64,000 bases of DNA from Paulinella micropora. Taxonomy: Eukaryota; Cercozoa; Imbricatea; Euglyphida; Paulinellidae. Below are positions 1 through 12,800 of the stretch, piece after piece (the stretch's first letter is position 1; every line of letters begins with the position of its first letter). The stretch is from contig WBZZ01004536.1 of assembly GCA_019918135.1 (NCBI GenBank), positions 127,501-191,500 on the forward strand. The letters run 5' to 3'. The notes below the pieces were generated by a model. That model saw only the letters and a list, made by a program, of their open reading frames with translations. It was not told where the DNA came from and made no database searches. The position numbers and the translations under genes are program-made.

Positions 1-119
1 TTATGGAATGGAGGACTGGATGCACATGGCCTTTTGGCTCAGCAATTGGCAGGAGATACACTATTATTATTATTATTATGATTATTATTAGTAGTAGTAG
101 TAGTAGTAGTAGTAGTAGC

Positions 120-165
<46 letters not shown>

Positions 166-173
166 TCCCTGAA
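1..173 (+). repeat. SINE-like 3' end with ATT tail running into (AGT)n microsatellite
   Basis: Bases 1-60 match, in the opposite orientation, the repeat at about 27,830-27,895, where the same sequence is also followed by an (ATT)n tail. This suggests the 3' end of a dispersed retroposon cut by the window edge. The tail (61-88) runs into AGT repeats (88-173). Reading frames here encode only poly-Ser or poly-Thr and are not genes. Confidence 0.6.
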
Positions 174-261
174 AGGTGTTGGAGAAGGGGGTGGCGGGTT
201 TGGGGCAAGGGGGAAAATGAAAATTGTGTACCCCCCACCCACCCACCTCCAGCATTTCGGC

Positions 262-765
262 ACCCCCGTCGGAATAAATAATGGTTTGTTGGAACCAGGA
301 GGAGTTGGGAGCTCATACTGGCAGGGTGGTTAGCCTAGACTCGATCTTGATGCTGGTATGATTTTTTTGGAATTCACGCAAATATTTGCGTTAGGGGAGT
401 GTCCTGCATGCAAAAATTTCTTGTTTTTTAGCCTATTTTCTGCATCCTCGTCGGAATAAGTCATGATTTGTGGGAACCAGGAGGAGTTAGGAGCTCATAT
501 TGGCAGGGTGGCTAGCCCCAGACTCGATGTTGATCCTGATATAATTTTTTGAAATGCATGCAAATATTTGCGTTAGGGGAATGTCCTGAATGCCAAAATT
601 CCTTGTTTTTTCAGCCTATTTTCTTCTCTCCCATCGGAATAAATCATGGTTTGTGGGAACCAGGAGGAGTTGGGAGCTCATATTGGCAGGGTGGATAGCA
701 GCAGACTCGATCTTGATGATGGTATAATTTTTTGGAATTCACGCAAACATTTGCGTTATGAGAAT
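262..765. repeat. 183-bp tandem repeat, about 2.7 copies
   Basis: Three successive units begin near 262, 445 and 628 with a spacing of 183 bp. Each contains a GGAACCAGGAGGAGTT block followed by GGAGCTCATA and ends in an AT-rich ATTTGCGTTA stretch. The last unit breaks off near 765, where retroelement-like sequence starts. No coding potential is seen. It may be a minisatellite or a repeated region of a flanking element. Confidence 0.8.
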
Positions 766-1290
766 ACTTGCCACTCGTAGAGCCTGAGTGGGAAGCAGAA
801 GAGAGAATTATGCCGGCTCACCCGGTATATAATGGCAATACTTACCGTTCCGGTCTGCCTCGGTCGGTTATCCTTGGCCGGTCTGGAGGCTACCGTGCGG
901 ACGCATTGGTAGGATAACTACGTTTACTATTACTAGTGATTACTTTGTCACTGGTAAGTAATTTATTTGTATAGTCGAATGACTGTATAGTTCTAGTCAA
1001 TAATGGTAACGGACGTAACTGTCTATATTGGCATTCAGGATTGGACAGTAATCATTGTGTAATAATTACAGTCGTGCGGACTTTATTTCAGTTTCGTTAT
1101 TACCTTTGAGTTTGTCAGTTATGGTATCTAATTGCGGATTAAAAGTGTCAGGCGATTGGCATCGTGGCTTCTAACGGAGTCCCTTAGCAAACCGGAGTGT
1201 AAAGGTATTATGTCCGTGAGTGACAGTGTAATTACCTACTCAACTGTTATGAGCCGCTAGGGAAACAATTTTCGGCACCATGCGGTTAGC

Positions 1291-2815
1291 ATGAGACAGT
1301 TGATGTCTCACACACCAGTGTTTAGCGGAAACAAAAAGAATTTGCAGAGTTGCTATTATCAGATAGAGGAGTATCATGATGCCTATGGTATTAGCACAAC
1401 TCTCGGGGACATGTTTCATAATGCTTTTAAGACTATAAAGCGGCAAAAACAAAATATGGTTTTGATAGAGCCTCGGACAGGATGAGAAAAGCAGAAGAAA
1501 TGGAAAAACCGAGAGAACCACACTAGTTGGACACACCAGAAGGATCAGACGAAGAAGACGAAACACAACAACCACGACAACAGAGACAGAGAGGTAGCCA
1601 AACACCACAAGACCAGAAGTCACAGACAGACAAACCAGCCAACTGGAAAGGCATGACGAAGGAAGAAAAGAAGCGTGGGAAGACAGAGCGATCAGAAGGA
1701 AGAAAAGGGCGATGACAAGAACCAACAAAGATATGTACTTGCTAAAAAAAAGAAAAAGTACAGAGAAGAGCAGCAATATCTGCATCGCTGCAGAATGTTT
1801 CAACTTCTCGTCACGACAGCATTTTCGGAAGCTAAAGTGATACAATTTCTGCGCAGCAAAAAGGTTCATTGCCCGTTCGAGAAAGTCGGCATTGTTAACT
1901 GAGAAAAATACGGTAATCTCAGTGGTGCGGCAAGATATATCGAAGAGAAAGCATTTAAAGAGATGAGACCGAGATCGACAGAGGATATGGATGAGTATCT
2001 AACACAACATCTACTGCAGAAGAACTGGCTAGAGGCCTTGAGAGGGAAGCCTTTTGAGCCAGAGGAAGCAGTGAATGGGTTGTTAGAGAAGCTAGCTGAG
2101 TATGAGGCCTATGGGCCTGCATACCTTAATGATCATTATAGATTAGCAGCAGCAAGCAGGCCATCACATGATGACATGGTAGAGTCGGCAAGAGAAATTT
2201 ACGTGCTCTGGGAAGCTAAGCAGAAGAGGCTCAGAAAAGAACGTAGGAAGGAGAGAGAGAGAGAGAAAGAAAGAGGGTAAGGGAGCGAATCTACTGCTAG
2301 GAGAGGGAGGAGAGAAAGGAGAGACGAGAGAGAAACACAAGAAATAGACAAAGAACGGGAAAGGAAAAAAGGGCGAAAGTAACAGTAACGGGGGTGATAG
2401 CTAAGAGCAGGAATGGTGGCTGACAGCCACATGCTACAACTGCTATCAAACTGGCCATATGAAGCGTTTTTGCCCCAAACTGAAGCCAAACCCCAAACGA
2501 ACCAGTTCAAAGTCAGCTCACTCTGACTCCTCGAAAGGAAAGCATAGAGACAAGAATGGCATATTTCGCAAGAAAGGAGCCAAAGGAGTTACTCTTATGA
2601 GAGGAGAAGTAGGAGAGGAGGGTGAAGAGGAAGAAGGAGATAAGTCTGAGGGGGAAAACAGCTCTGAAGAGGAAGAGTATGGGCTAGTCATTATGGAGGG
2701 TAGCGAGGATGCAATGGAGGGAAACATTGAAAGTGGGGAAAGCATAATTGCTCGTGAAGCTGAGCAAGAGGGCGAGGAGGAAAGAGCCTCAGAAGGAGCA
2801 AAGTGAGAACAAACC
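1291..2815 (+). pseudogene. gag-like region of the Copia-like fossil
   Basis: Gag is the structural polyprotein of LTR retrotransposons and packages the element RNA. The start resembles a gag N-terminus (a PVFSGNKKNLQ-type segment), followed by a helical, charged region around 1,963-2,280. The clearest sign is a zinc knuckle, CYNCYQTGHMKRFC, at 2,432-2,473, with exact CX2CX4HX4C spacing. An acidic Glu/Ser-rich stretch follows. It is broken in several places. Family assignment is fair; exact limits are not known. Confidence 0.6.
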
Positions 2816-3269
2816 CTTGGAACAACCCACAAGAGCCCGTGGGGGGGGGGGGGTGGGGACTGCCGAGTGCTCCATTGGCTCGAGACACACTCCGAGACGG
2901 ACCCCACAACCCTCACTAGTGCCCAACACCCCGACACCTCTACAACAACTACTCCTGCCCTCACAACCTCACCAGACACGCAACGCGTGCAACCCTCACC
3001 ATTGCAACCAAAACCCTCTCAATCAAAAGTAAAGAAAAGCGGAAAGAGAAAGAGAAACCGACACCCACACACACTCAGAACTCTAGACAGACGAAGAAAA
3101 AAACACCACATCCCACTACATCCACTCCAAAGAGCAACACAACAGGCCCACAGACCATTCGTTGTCAAGGGCTAAACTGGAAGGGAGAACAGTGTGGAGT
3201 TAAGTTTGGACAGGGGAGGAGTTGGGGTAAGGCGGGGGAGGAAGCAAAAAGGCTAGCGTCTGCAGATTT

Positions 3270-4662
3270 ATGCGGGTATCATGCCGTCAAGACCCACTAT
3301 TTCCAGCAGCTATTGACCTAGCACAAGACCCTTCACGTCGCCCACGCCCTTTCCGTGACTATCTATCAGAGAGTGAAATGATCAGAATACTGAGAGAGAG
3401 GGAGGGAAAGGGGGCGAGTGCACAGCAAGTTTCGCTCAAAGATACTGCAAAACCCGGGAAGAAGGACTCGCTAAGTTCCGCAAATATCGGGGAAAAAGAC
3501 CAGCAAAGTGTCGAAAAACCCGGTAAGAAAGTAGTTAGTGCAGTTTCACGGAATGATGCTGTTTTGCCAGGGAATGAGGCAAGGACCGGCGGGACTAAGG
3601 CTGAGAATGGGACAACATTCACGGAGGCTGTTGAGCGTGTGGGCGGGACAAAAGAAGGGAAGTCCTGGCCCCCATCGCTGCTACCACAAGGTCCGTCTCC
3701 AATAGACAGGGGAGGAGACAGTGTAGATTCACAAACACAACAAACAAGTGACACACACACACAACACACATGTGGGGAAGAGCAGTAAAAGAGACACAAC
3801 ACGGAAAGGTGATAGGCTTTGAGGACTTTAAGAGAATAAGTGAATAGCTGAACAACCTGTGCATAACAGGAGATGTCGTGAGGATGACAAAGAAAGAAGG
3901 AGAGAGAGTGGCTGATGTAGATGGACTGCTGACAGACGTGTTTTGGGCTGTGAACGAAGTATTTCTGAAACATGCAGCAGGCACACCATTGATCACGAGA
4001 GAAACAGTCATAGAGAAGAGAGCAGCAAAGAACACTGAGAGCACGCAAGCTAAGGAAAGAGCTAAGTGGGAGTGTGAGTACAGACATAGCGAAGAACATC
4101 CAAGACCTGAGAAGACTGAGATAGCTAGGCTGCTATACGCACTGACGAAGGGAGCAGAACCGATAGTAGTGAAAGAGGGATTGTGTTATGACCCAGACTG
4201 CAAAGAGAACGAGTTTTACTCAGAACTTTTAGCCATAATAGATTATGGGATACTTGACATGGCCAAGAATCACGACAATCAATTTGCCCTTTCGATAGCG
4301 AGATCGATGCCCCACTTGATGAAAATCTGGCACGAGGTGAAGCGAGAGGGGGTACGTTGAACGCATATTTGCGTAAGTTACACTCGGGTGATGCCCATAA
4401 GTTCTTCAGTCCAGAACAGGCAGCACAGATGAGGAAAGAGTTTGATAGGAAGAGACGGGAGATAGACGGACACTCAGACCCGGAAGAGGAAGACGAGGAT
4501 GACCCAGGAGACCTAGAACACTCTAGAACCTCAGATGAGATTAGGGCAGGTGTACCCATAAGCTATAGATCGTACTGTAAAGCACGGGAAGAGCTGGACT
4601 GGCTGCACGAGAAGAGATTCGAGCGAGAAAGGAAGGACAGGCTCCAGAAGAAAGAGAAATAG
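3270..4662 (+). pseudogene. unassigned gag-pol linker region of the Copia-like fossil
   Basis: Open stretches on the plus strand continue the orientation of the zinc-knuckle gag and precede the protease-like part. The encoded sequence is hydrophilic and rich in Lys, Glu and Arg. It includes an acidic block near 4,470-4,520 and a Cys pair in a GLCYDPDCKEN segment. I do not recognise a named domain. Position suggests a lineage-specific extension of gag or pol. A separate host reading frame cannot be excluded but is less likely between two parts of one element. Confidence 0.35.
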
Positions 4663-4689
4663 AACGACGAGGAGCAGGACCCACAACCT

Positions 4690-5110
4690 CATGGTAGACG
4701 ATAACAAGACGGTAGGTCGAAAAGAAAAGATGATAGTGCAGGACAGTGGATCGTCAAGAGACATAGCCTGTACGCCACACATCTTGCGCAACGTCGAGAG
4801 ATCGAACCCGTCAGCTTAGTCACCGGAAACGGAGAGAGTACAGTGAGAGACATGGGGGAAGCACAATTGACAATAATCGATGGATCGGGAAAGCTAGTTT
4901 TAGTAAAGAAAGATATATTGTTAGACACTGGGGTACCGGTTAACATCACGTCCACAGGAAACATGGACCACAACCATCATCGGTCTATCATTCACCAGAA
5001 CGGGCAACTACTAATCCTTAAGCACCCCATAAGGATAAAAGAAAGTGACGTGATCGTGAGGGGGAGACTGACCTGGCATGCTTTACCACTGGGACAACGA
5101 AAAGGATAAG
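4690..5110 (+). pseudogene. aspartic-protease-like region, Copia type
   Basis: A DSGSSRDI motif preceded by hydrophobic residues matches the active-site style of Copia proteases (DSGAS/T followed by R/H). Downstream is a beta-rich stretch containing VTGNGES and IIDGSGKLVLVKKDILLDTG, as in the flap and second half of such proteases. In the family this enzyme matures the gag-pol polyprotein. The region is broken, and recognisable Copia sequence ends near 5,110. Confidence 0.5.
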
Positions 5111-5239
5111 CCCCTCAACATAAACGAGCGTTACGACCCCAAAGTGAAAGAGAGGAAGAAGAAGACGGGGTAATCGGGGCGGGAAGCCCCAAAGAGAGAG
5201 AAAAAGAGAGCAAACAAGCGAGAGCAAGTGAGAGTGAGG

Positions 5240-5840
5240 AACTTTGAAATCATCCTTCATCCGTGTTAACGCCTCCTCAACGGATTCATCTTCCAGTAAG
5301 AAGGGATCATACTTAATCAGCCTTCGTACATTCACAATTTGCACCTTCCCTCTACCCCTGATCTTGCAGTTCAGAGGTCCCGTCTGTTGCAGATTTGATA
5401 AGGTCCTTTCCAATGAGTGAACAGCTTAGAGCTGACTCCCTTCGGGACCTGAGGATGGTACAATAGTACATATCCCCGACCTGGAATTTGATCTAATCCA
5501 AGTGCGCTTGTCGCACCCCTTCAGCATCAGTCTTTCGGCGCTCCGCCTCTCTATGCGCCCTGACTATTTGCTCCGCCTTCATCTTCACTCTAAGTCTCAT
5601 CCCAAACAACTCATCCGCATCCGCCCAAGTGTCTTTTGGGTGAAGGAACGAAGTCGGGATATCAGGCTCACGCCCATGTACTAGCTGATATGGCGAGATT
5701 GAGCTCTTCGAGCCTCCTAACGCCGTAGACGGTAGACAGTTCATTGCAAACGCAAATGATGATGCTGCCTCGACCCATGCTCTTTGATTCTCCTTCTTCG
5801 TGCAATACATCTTTAGCAAGGCTTTGAGGGGTATGTGTAC
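5240..5840 (-). pseudogene. Gypsy integrase C-terminal region
   Basis: The minus strand encodes a GPLNCKIRGRGKVQIVNVRR segment followed by LIKYDPFLLEDESVEEAL, nearly the same as in the second Gypsy copy at the right window edge. Such a small beta-barrel segment close to a KGPY-type motif is typical of the Gypsy integrase C-terminus. The upstream half includes the end of the integrase core (a SISPYQLVHGREP segment). It is broken. Confidence 0.75.
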
Positions 5841-5841
5841 C

Positions 5842-6690
5842 CGCTCGATTTCTGAGTGGTCCTATGAGGTATATGAGAATGCGAAGGCGAACATGAAGGA
5901 AGAAGAGGAGACGCAGGAAGTTTATGCGGAGCCTCCTCCAGAGCGGAGAAGTGACCTAGACGATGACCCGGAGAGGATCGGGGTAAGACTAGAAGATGGT
6001 ACTATCCATATAGCCTTGCCTACCGCATGGAGGCAACAACAGGCTCAAGATCCGGAGTTTATATCAGAACCCGGAGTGAGCTGAAGATGACGAAAGCGAT
6101 CAAAGATCAAATGAAGGAGATGGGATGGAGAGATGGTCTACTATGGTACAAGAGCCTTCACGGTCGCTATGCGTCACAGCCGGACAAATGGACCCTTTGG
6201 GTACCGGAGAGTCTGAGACGATTTATATTTGTCGCAGCCCACAATTGCCCACTTTTGGCGCATCCGGGTCGACAACGAACTCATATGTTCGTAGCGAGGC
6301 GATTCTGGTGGAAGAAGATGAAGGAGGAGATAGATCAGGCGGTGGATGTATGCATCCCGTGCAAGATAAACAAAACACTACTGAAGGCAAATTTCGGCCT
6401 GGCGAATTTCCTCTTCATGCGGTGATGTTTGAGTTTATACACATTGATCATGTGGGACCTTTCTCAGAATCGAAGGAAGGTTAGAAATACCTCCTTACGG
6501 CTATTGACAGAGCCACCAATTATGTGTGGATCATCCCTGTCAAAGACGTTACCGGCAAGACGACGGCCGAGGCGCTGATCGATAGGATCATCTCACAGAT
6601 CGGAGTCCCAAGAAAGATATGTTCTGATCGAGGCTCGGACTTTAATAACGAGGTCATCGACAAACTATCTAAGTATTACTGCCTATAACC
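5842..6690 (+). pseudogene. Gypsy integrase zinc-binding domain and catalytic-core region
   Basis: On the plus strand, a segment with H-H-C-C spacing (AHNCPLLAHPGRQRTH ... DVCIPCKINK) is the HHCC zinc-binding domain of retroviral-type integrases. It is followed by core-like sequence with HIDHVGPF, TAIDRATNYVWIIPVK and CSDRGSDFNNEV, which carry the first two acidic positions of the D,D,E core. This part lies in the opposite orientation to the neighbouring pol parts. It is broken. Confidence 0.75.
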
Positions 6691-6779
6691 CGCGAGCAAA
6701 TGGTACGTCCTCCTGGGTATGTAGCTCACAATATATCCCGTGATCCGGGCCTTGTGGACTGTACCGTAGACCCGTGCGG

Positions 6780-7304
6780 TCATATCGGACCACTCGCCAT
6801 CCCCATCGCCTCAATGTGGCTGACCTCATACACCTTGTCAGTGGACAAGTCTTCCATCTCCACCGTGGACACCAACGCCGATACTTCTGAGTTAAACTCT
6901 AGCCTAGAGAGGCTATCAGCGACCACATTTCGCTTCCCCGGTAGATGGACCATTGTAAAATCAAAACAAGACAAGAACGCTTGCCACCGCGCTAGCCGTC
7001 CCGTCTGTTCATGATTCATCAACCATAACAGGTTATGATGATCAGTTCTAACAATAAATTGAGGTCCTCCCCACAAATACTCTCTGAGCCTCTTGAGGGC
7101 CCATACTACCGCCAACGCCTCTCTTTGCCTTGTGCAATAGTTTCTCTCCGCCGCACACAACTTTCTACTAATAAACATGATTGGGCGTAATTTCTTCTTC
7201 TCATCCTCTTGTTGTAATACAGCCCCAATCGCAAACTCAGATGCATCTGTATCGACTGCGAATTGTACTGCGAATTGTTTCGTGAAGTCGGGCATCGTCA
7301 ACAC
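6780..7304 (-). pseudogene. Gypsy RNase H domain
   Basis: RNase H removes the RNA strand during reverse transcription. The sequence shows FAVDTDASEFAIGAVLQQ, an REALAVVWALKRLREYLWG helix, VRTDHHNLLWLM and the end motif LPGKRNVVADSLSRL. All are diagnostic of Ty3/Gypsy RNase H, including the three acidic catalytic positions. The C-terminal part goes on toward the integrase. Confidence 0.85.
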
Positions 7305-7559
7305 CAGTCCTCCATCCTTCGGGTCTTTGTAAATGAGATCTTTGAGCGCATGAAACGCTTACAAAGCCTCTTCGTCCCACTTCTCAAAGTCTCCAAAATC
7401 TATCATTTTCTCCACTTTAGCCCGTGTTGCACCCCAATCGGGTATGAACTGGCTATAGTATTGCGCCATCGCAAGGAATGAGTGCAATGCAGTGTGGTTC
7501 TTCGGTATCGGTCGATTCATAATCTCCTCCCTCTTCTCCTTAGATATCGAGACTCGGTT

Positions 7560-8290
7560 ATGAGAGATCTAGTACCCTAAATATGTCACACTCGTCTTGG
7601 CAAGTTGACACTTCTTTAGATTGCACTTCAGGCCAAAAGCTCCGATGCGCCTGAATATATCGGGCAAATGATCGATATGCTCCTCCATTGTGTTAGAGTA
7701 TACGATAATGTCATCGATATAGCAAAATGCATATTCTCCCGCCTGCTGTCCCCGCCTTCTCATAAATCCTCCGTCAGACAAATCCTCGTACTGACTGCTT
7801 AGCATCTTCTGCATCGCCTTCTTAAAGAGTCCTGGGGTTTGCTTGAGGCCCATCGGAAGCACTTTCCATTGGTATATCTCCATACCCACCACAAACGCCA
7901 TCAGTCATCTGGACTTTTCTTCCAGTGGTATCTGCCAGAAGCCGTTCCTAAGGTCAATGACCGAATAGAATTTCGCATTCCGCAGTACTCTCCTTCCTTC
8001 TTCTAATGTCGGGAGAGGATTTCTCTCTTCCTCCAGCACCTTGTTAACACGAGCATAGTTAACTGTCAGGCGTCATTCTCCTCCTGGCTTCGGCACTATT
8101 CTCGGCTGTGAGACTATTGGAGATGTTGATCTCTCAATAAAGTCCTCATTGAGCAGCTGTCTTGCTAGCTCCTCCGCTATCTTCGCCTCATGTGGTGCCG
8201 GTGACGGCTCCGCACCCGGTATTTTGTAAATAACCGCTGTGAAGTCCTCATGCTTGGCACCACCTGCATATGGACGGTAAAAAATTTCTT
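7560..8290 (-). pseudogene. Gypsy reverse transcriptase region
   Basis: Typical Gypsy reverse transcriptase motifs are visible in order on the minus strand: an IVPKPGG-type start, a VIDLRNGFWQIPL segment, KVLPMGLKQTPGLFKKAM and the catalytic AFCYIDDIIVYS (YIDD box), ending with LKCNLKKCQ. The enzyme copies the element RNA into DNA. The region is broken. Confidence 0.85.
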
Positions 8291-8312
8291 TGGTTCGCCT
8301 ATAATTTGGCTT

Positions 8313-9890
8313 TTAAAAGCTCCTTCTCTCTCTCTCTGTGCCTACTCCTTCTTCTAAGATTTTCCGCGCCGCCTCTTGAAAATCTTCATCAGACATCTTC
8401 TTAGTCTGCTTGAGGGGTTCTCTGTCCTCCTCCAAGCCTAAGTCCTCTTCCGAGACATCATCTAGGCCAGTCTTTTCATACGTGACCGTGTCCGGCTCAC
8501 CATCTTTGCCGAGCTCCACCAGCATGTTAATAAGTCTCGCGTATTGCAAAGGAGCCTTACGGGTGTAGAAACCATCAAAGCATGTGAATGCTTGCGGTAT
8601 CAATTCAACTTGTCGAGGTCTCTGAGCTTCCGCTTGTATGCACTGCTCTGCTCACGAGTTCCCAAACGACAAGCCACCACTAGGTGTTGCTTGCGAGAGG
8701 GTACCAGTATAGGATGATCAATGAGCCGGTCCCTTACTTACTGCGCCCATATCGCCTTCTCATTATACGGCAGGATAATGGTATACGGCTTATCATTTTC
8801 AAATAAAGTCCGTAAGCATTTCTTCACTTCAGTTAGTGAACGCGGCCACGTCGGCTCGTCACCCCAGAAATCAGCAATAAAACTTTTAATAGTTTCTGGT
8901 GGAGTATCCGGGATTCGCCCCGTTCTCCTTGGTACAAACGCTTCCCTTTTTTCTTCTCCTACTTTCGCATCGAAACAGTATCCATTAGTAATGTGGACAT
9001 CTGCTCCTACTCCTTCCGCGAATCTCGCCAACGACGGGCTTCTTTGTGCGACACATATAATCTCCTCCTTTCGCTTCTTGATTAAGTCATCAATAGACTT
9101 TTTGTCCCAATGGCATGTCGGAACTGTGACAGTGCACACTTGGGATTTCCAATTGTCGGTCCAGGACAGCTCGTCCGGTCTTATGACATGGGGGTGAACA
9201 TACAATTCAAGTGCCTGATGCACGATGGCCATCTTTTTGTGATCCGTCGCTAGACTCAGCTCATAAGCCTCATAAGAGTCAGTAGCGTTAAAGGGATCAA
9301 TATCGCTCTCCTCTCCTCTTTTTACTCCATATATCACTCGCCGTGTGGCGCAATCAATCACAGCCCCCATCGCAGCCAATTGGTCATACGACAGTAATAT
9401 TGACCCGTGGTAACCGGGGACGACATAAAGGTCCATGCGGTATACTCGTGCGGATTTTAATTTAAAGGTCAGTGTGATGATGCCCGTGATGACCGTCCGG
9501 CTACTCACTCCCTTCAGTGCCCGTCGAATTTTTCATATTTCCGTCCACCCAAACCCGGTATCGATTTAAGAACTTCCGGCCGACAATATTACTATTCGCC
9601 ATCGTATCATTACCAATTTTTAATATAGTTTTCAAAGTTTCACAATAAATTTCTGTATAACACAAAGCATCGGGCCTGTATATATTTGCTGCGAGAACAA
9701 GAACTTTGCGTTCCAAATTTTGGAGTCTTGTCTCTAAGTCTTTCATCTCCTCCTTCTCCTCTTGTTTCCCCTCACTAACGTTTTTATTATTCAGCGGTAT
9801 CGGTGCGTTTACTATGTCAATGACATTGACTTGTGGCACTTGAGTGCACTTATTGTCTTTTTTCTCGCCGCCCGCCGCGATCGTTGACAT
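8313..9890 (-). pseudogene. Gypsy protease and protease-RT linker region
   Basis: The minus strand between gag and reverse transcriptase carries a long open stretch (about 256 residues). Its first part, with FKLKSARVYRMDLYVVPGYH and DQLAAMGAVID, looks like the second half of a retropepsin (a beta-rich GxxxLLSYD segment). The rest is a charged linker that I cannot assign. Upstream, GRKFLNRYRVWVDG fits the region before the active site. Position rather than a clear DTG motif supports the protease call. Confidence 0.5.
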
Positions 9891-9899
9891 TGAGTCTGT

Positions 9900-12800
9900 T
9901 CGTAATTGTTTGCTTGGTCAAGGCGATACGCCTGCCATTAGCCTCCTCGCCTCCATCGCTAGTTTCGCCTTCCTATTTGCATCATTTATCATTGGTAATC
10001 GTGATGTGTGAATGGGTATGAGGCTACCTTGGGGCTGCAGCCTCTGTGTACCCACATCTTTGCTCTCACATAGAGGAAGTATTGGCCCAGTCTGCACAAC
10101 AGCATTAGAAAACACTGTGACTTTAGAGTTAAACTTCACAGTCTTCTCCTTCCTCTCTTCTTCCCCCTCCAGTCATTCCACCACCTCGAATCGATTACCT
10201 TGAGTAGCGTCCGGGTAGGATGTCGGATCGGTGTCCGAGGCAGTGTTATAAGCCTGACCTCGACCGAAGTTTGGGTTGGAGCTTGCCCATGAGCCTCCTA
10301 GTCCTCTAGGTGGGGGGGCTGGAGCCCGAAAAGCTCTTCCTCCATGAGGATTAAATCCCCGACCTCCTCTGCCTCTATAAGTGGTTCCCTGCCACCTCGA
10401 GGCTCCTCTCCATGCTCCTCCTCCTCGTCCCGCTCCTCCTCCTCCTTTTCCTCGTCCTCCTTTTCCTCGTCCTCTTTGAGAGGCTTCTTTGTTCTTTTGT
10501 CTCTCCCTTTCCTCCTTCTTCTTCTCCATCCTCTTCATATAGGCAATAATTGCCTCTCGTAACTCGCCGTCATCACACTGATTGGCATACCAGCCTTCGT
10601 TCGTAGAGGCAGTCTGAAGCAGGCGGAAAAGGCCCAGTTCATTGCCTTCCGTCTTACTTAGAAAGTTAGCCCTTGCTACTGGGTTCTGCCTGTCATGATT
10701 GAAAGAGCATTCTCTGTGCTCCATCTCTGCCTTACACGGCAAGCCCGCGAACCACCTCCAGCATGAGACCTTAAGGTCTGGTTCTGTCTCTTCGAACCGG
10801 CAACTCGGCTTGTGTACGTGGCTTGCGCGCCAACGGGTACACCGCCTGCCTGTGCCATGTGTGCCTCCGTGACTGTGTCCAAGTGAGAACATGCACTCAT
10901 AACTTCTTGGAACAGTGCTGCCGGAGCAACGTTTCGAACCGTAGCTTCGAACACGTGTGTCTCGAGGAAGTTCTTGGACTTCACTGTACTAAACGTCGGG
11001 CATTTTTGTATGAGTTGAGTAAGTTTGCTCGGGTGCACTGAGTGCAATGCAGAAAAAAAAATAGAGAATGATCGGCTTGCGGCCATAGAATAACCCATAG
11101 GAGGAAACTATCTCCGTAAGGGTCGCCGCCAAGCCAACAGCACTCCTCAAACTCATCGCCACTGTCTCAAAGATTTCAAATCCTATTAGAGTACCAGTGC
11201 AGAGATGCTGGTATCCATGAGATTGAAAATATGAAATGAGTGTGGCCACCGCCAGTTCACATTGAGCGTCTAGGCCTGCTGCATTGTTTCTCTTAATCTC
11301 CTCCTTCTTTCTCAAAGCCTTGTACTGTGTTAGATCGAATCCTTCCGAGACTAAAGATTGATCAAAAAGAGTAACAAGAGCCTCATATTCCTGAGTTTCG
11401 TCACAAGGAAAAGCCTTCATGCAGACATTGATCTCTTTGAGCTTGCTCAGAAGCGAAGCATCAGAGTCTTTGTCTGAGCTCGTCTTGGCGTAGAGCATGA
11501 GACTTGCCACTCCTCCTTTCTTCCCCTTGAAGGCATTTATGATGTTTTGTCTGTCCTTCGTCTCCGTGTTTGTGACCACCACCGTAGTAGAGCCCGGGGG
11601 TGTAGGGGCTGGTGGGGCAGGAGCTGGTGGGGGAAGATATGCCGGAGGGGGTGCCTTTGCACTACTCCCTGTTGCTTTCATTCTTTCCAGTCTCATCTTC
11701 TTCTCGAACTCCTCATTCTCTTTCGCCTTCTTCTTCTCAGATATCACCAGCTTTTGAGCATGAGTGATAAAGGCCAACTCAGAAGCAGATCTGAGAAAAT
11801 TATATTTCTCCACATATTGTTCGACACCTGCTCTATTGGCGACCGGTGGTGGGTGGTTGTTTTAAGGACAGAGTGATCCTTGGTAGGAATCCATCTCTTC
11901 CATGTCTCCTTGTACAGTAACGCACCCACCAACAGTCTGAGCTTGGTCAGTATCCTGTCGGTCTTACCTAACTCATCAACCACAGGATGAGTTTCTCCTG
12001 CTGCCTTAATGTTTTTCTCCATCTCATTCTTCCCCTCCTCCAAAGCCTTCATTTCCGTCGTAAAAATTGGAATTCGCCATTCATTTTCGAACCTAGAATG
12101 GTCTTCATTTTTGCTATATCGACTGCTTCCTGACCAGTCGCGAGGAGTCTGGCCCTTGCCCTTGGGTTTGCGTACTGGAGGTAGCCCTCACACCGTGGGC
12201 CGTACGAACGTTCCCAAATCAGAGCTTGGGTATACACCCCAAAGATAGCATCGAGTAGTTCAAGGTGGGTATGTGAATCCCCAAACTTGATATGCTGCAC
12301 CTTCTTTCTCTCTTCTTGATTGGAGACCAGTTTGCCGAGGAGCTGTGCTGTGTTTGATAATGGGATATAGACATCCCTTCTAGTACGACTCCTCTCTCTT
12401 TTTAAAATCATGAGGGATCCACACATAAGTGTCCTTCTCCGCCCCCATCGTGTTATCAAAATCTTCTTTACAGAGGTCATAGTGTGCTTGTACCCACTGC
12501 TGTTCCTCCACTGTGATCTCCTCCCCTTCAATATTAATCAAGTCGATCATTTGTCGTCCTCCTCCTCCTGTGTGGGCAGGTGGTATGGGATTACCATATG
12601 CTCCACTGCTCTCTTCTTGTTCAAGTCCTCCTCCTCCTTCATTTTCGTCTCTTACATATTCTCTTACATCCTCCCAGCTCTCTTCTGCTCCTCCTCCTTC
12701 ATTCCCTCTCCCTCCTCCTACTCCTCCTACTCCTCCTCCTACTCCTATTGTTACTCTTCGTCTATTAATCTCTGTTCCTCCACCTACTCCTTCTCCTCCT

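Larger units (their letters stand above)
765..5110 (+). mobile_element. Copia-like (Ty1/copia) LTR retrotransposon fossil, 5' half
   Basis: The parts in order are a possible LTR/leader (about 765-1,240, with a TATATAA motif), a gag-like region with a CCHC zinc knuckle, a long region I cannot assign, and an aspartic-protease-like region. Integrase, reverse transcriptase and a 3' LTR are not seen: Gypsy sequence on the other strand takes over near 5.2 kb. Copia assignment rests on the knuckle and on the protease style (DSGSS followed by a beta-rich stretch). The element is clearly broken, with many lesions, so it is probably old. The LTR call is weak because no partner LTR was found. Confidence 0.6.

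Noticed and set aside
61-281. Poly-Ser and poly-Thr open frames
   Set aside because: They are translations of ATT/AGT microsatellite on both strands and have no start context or domain.
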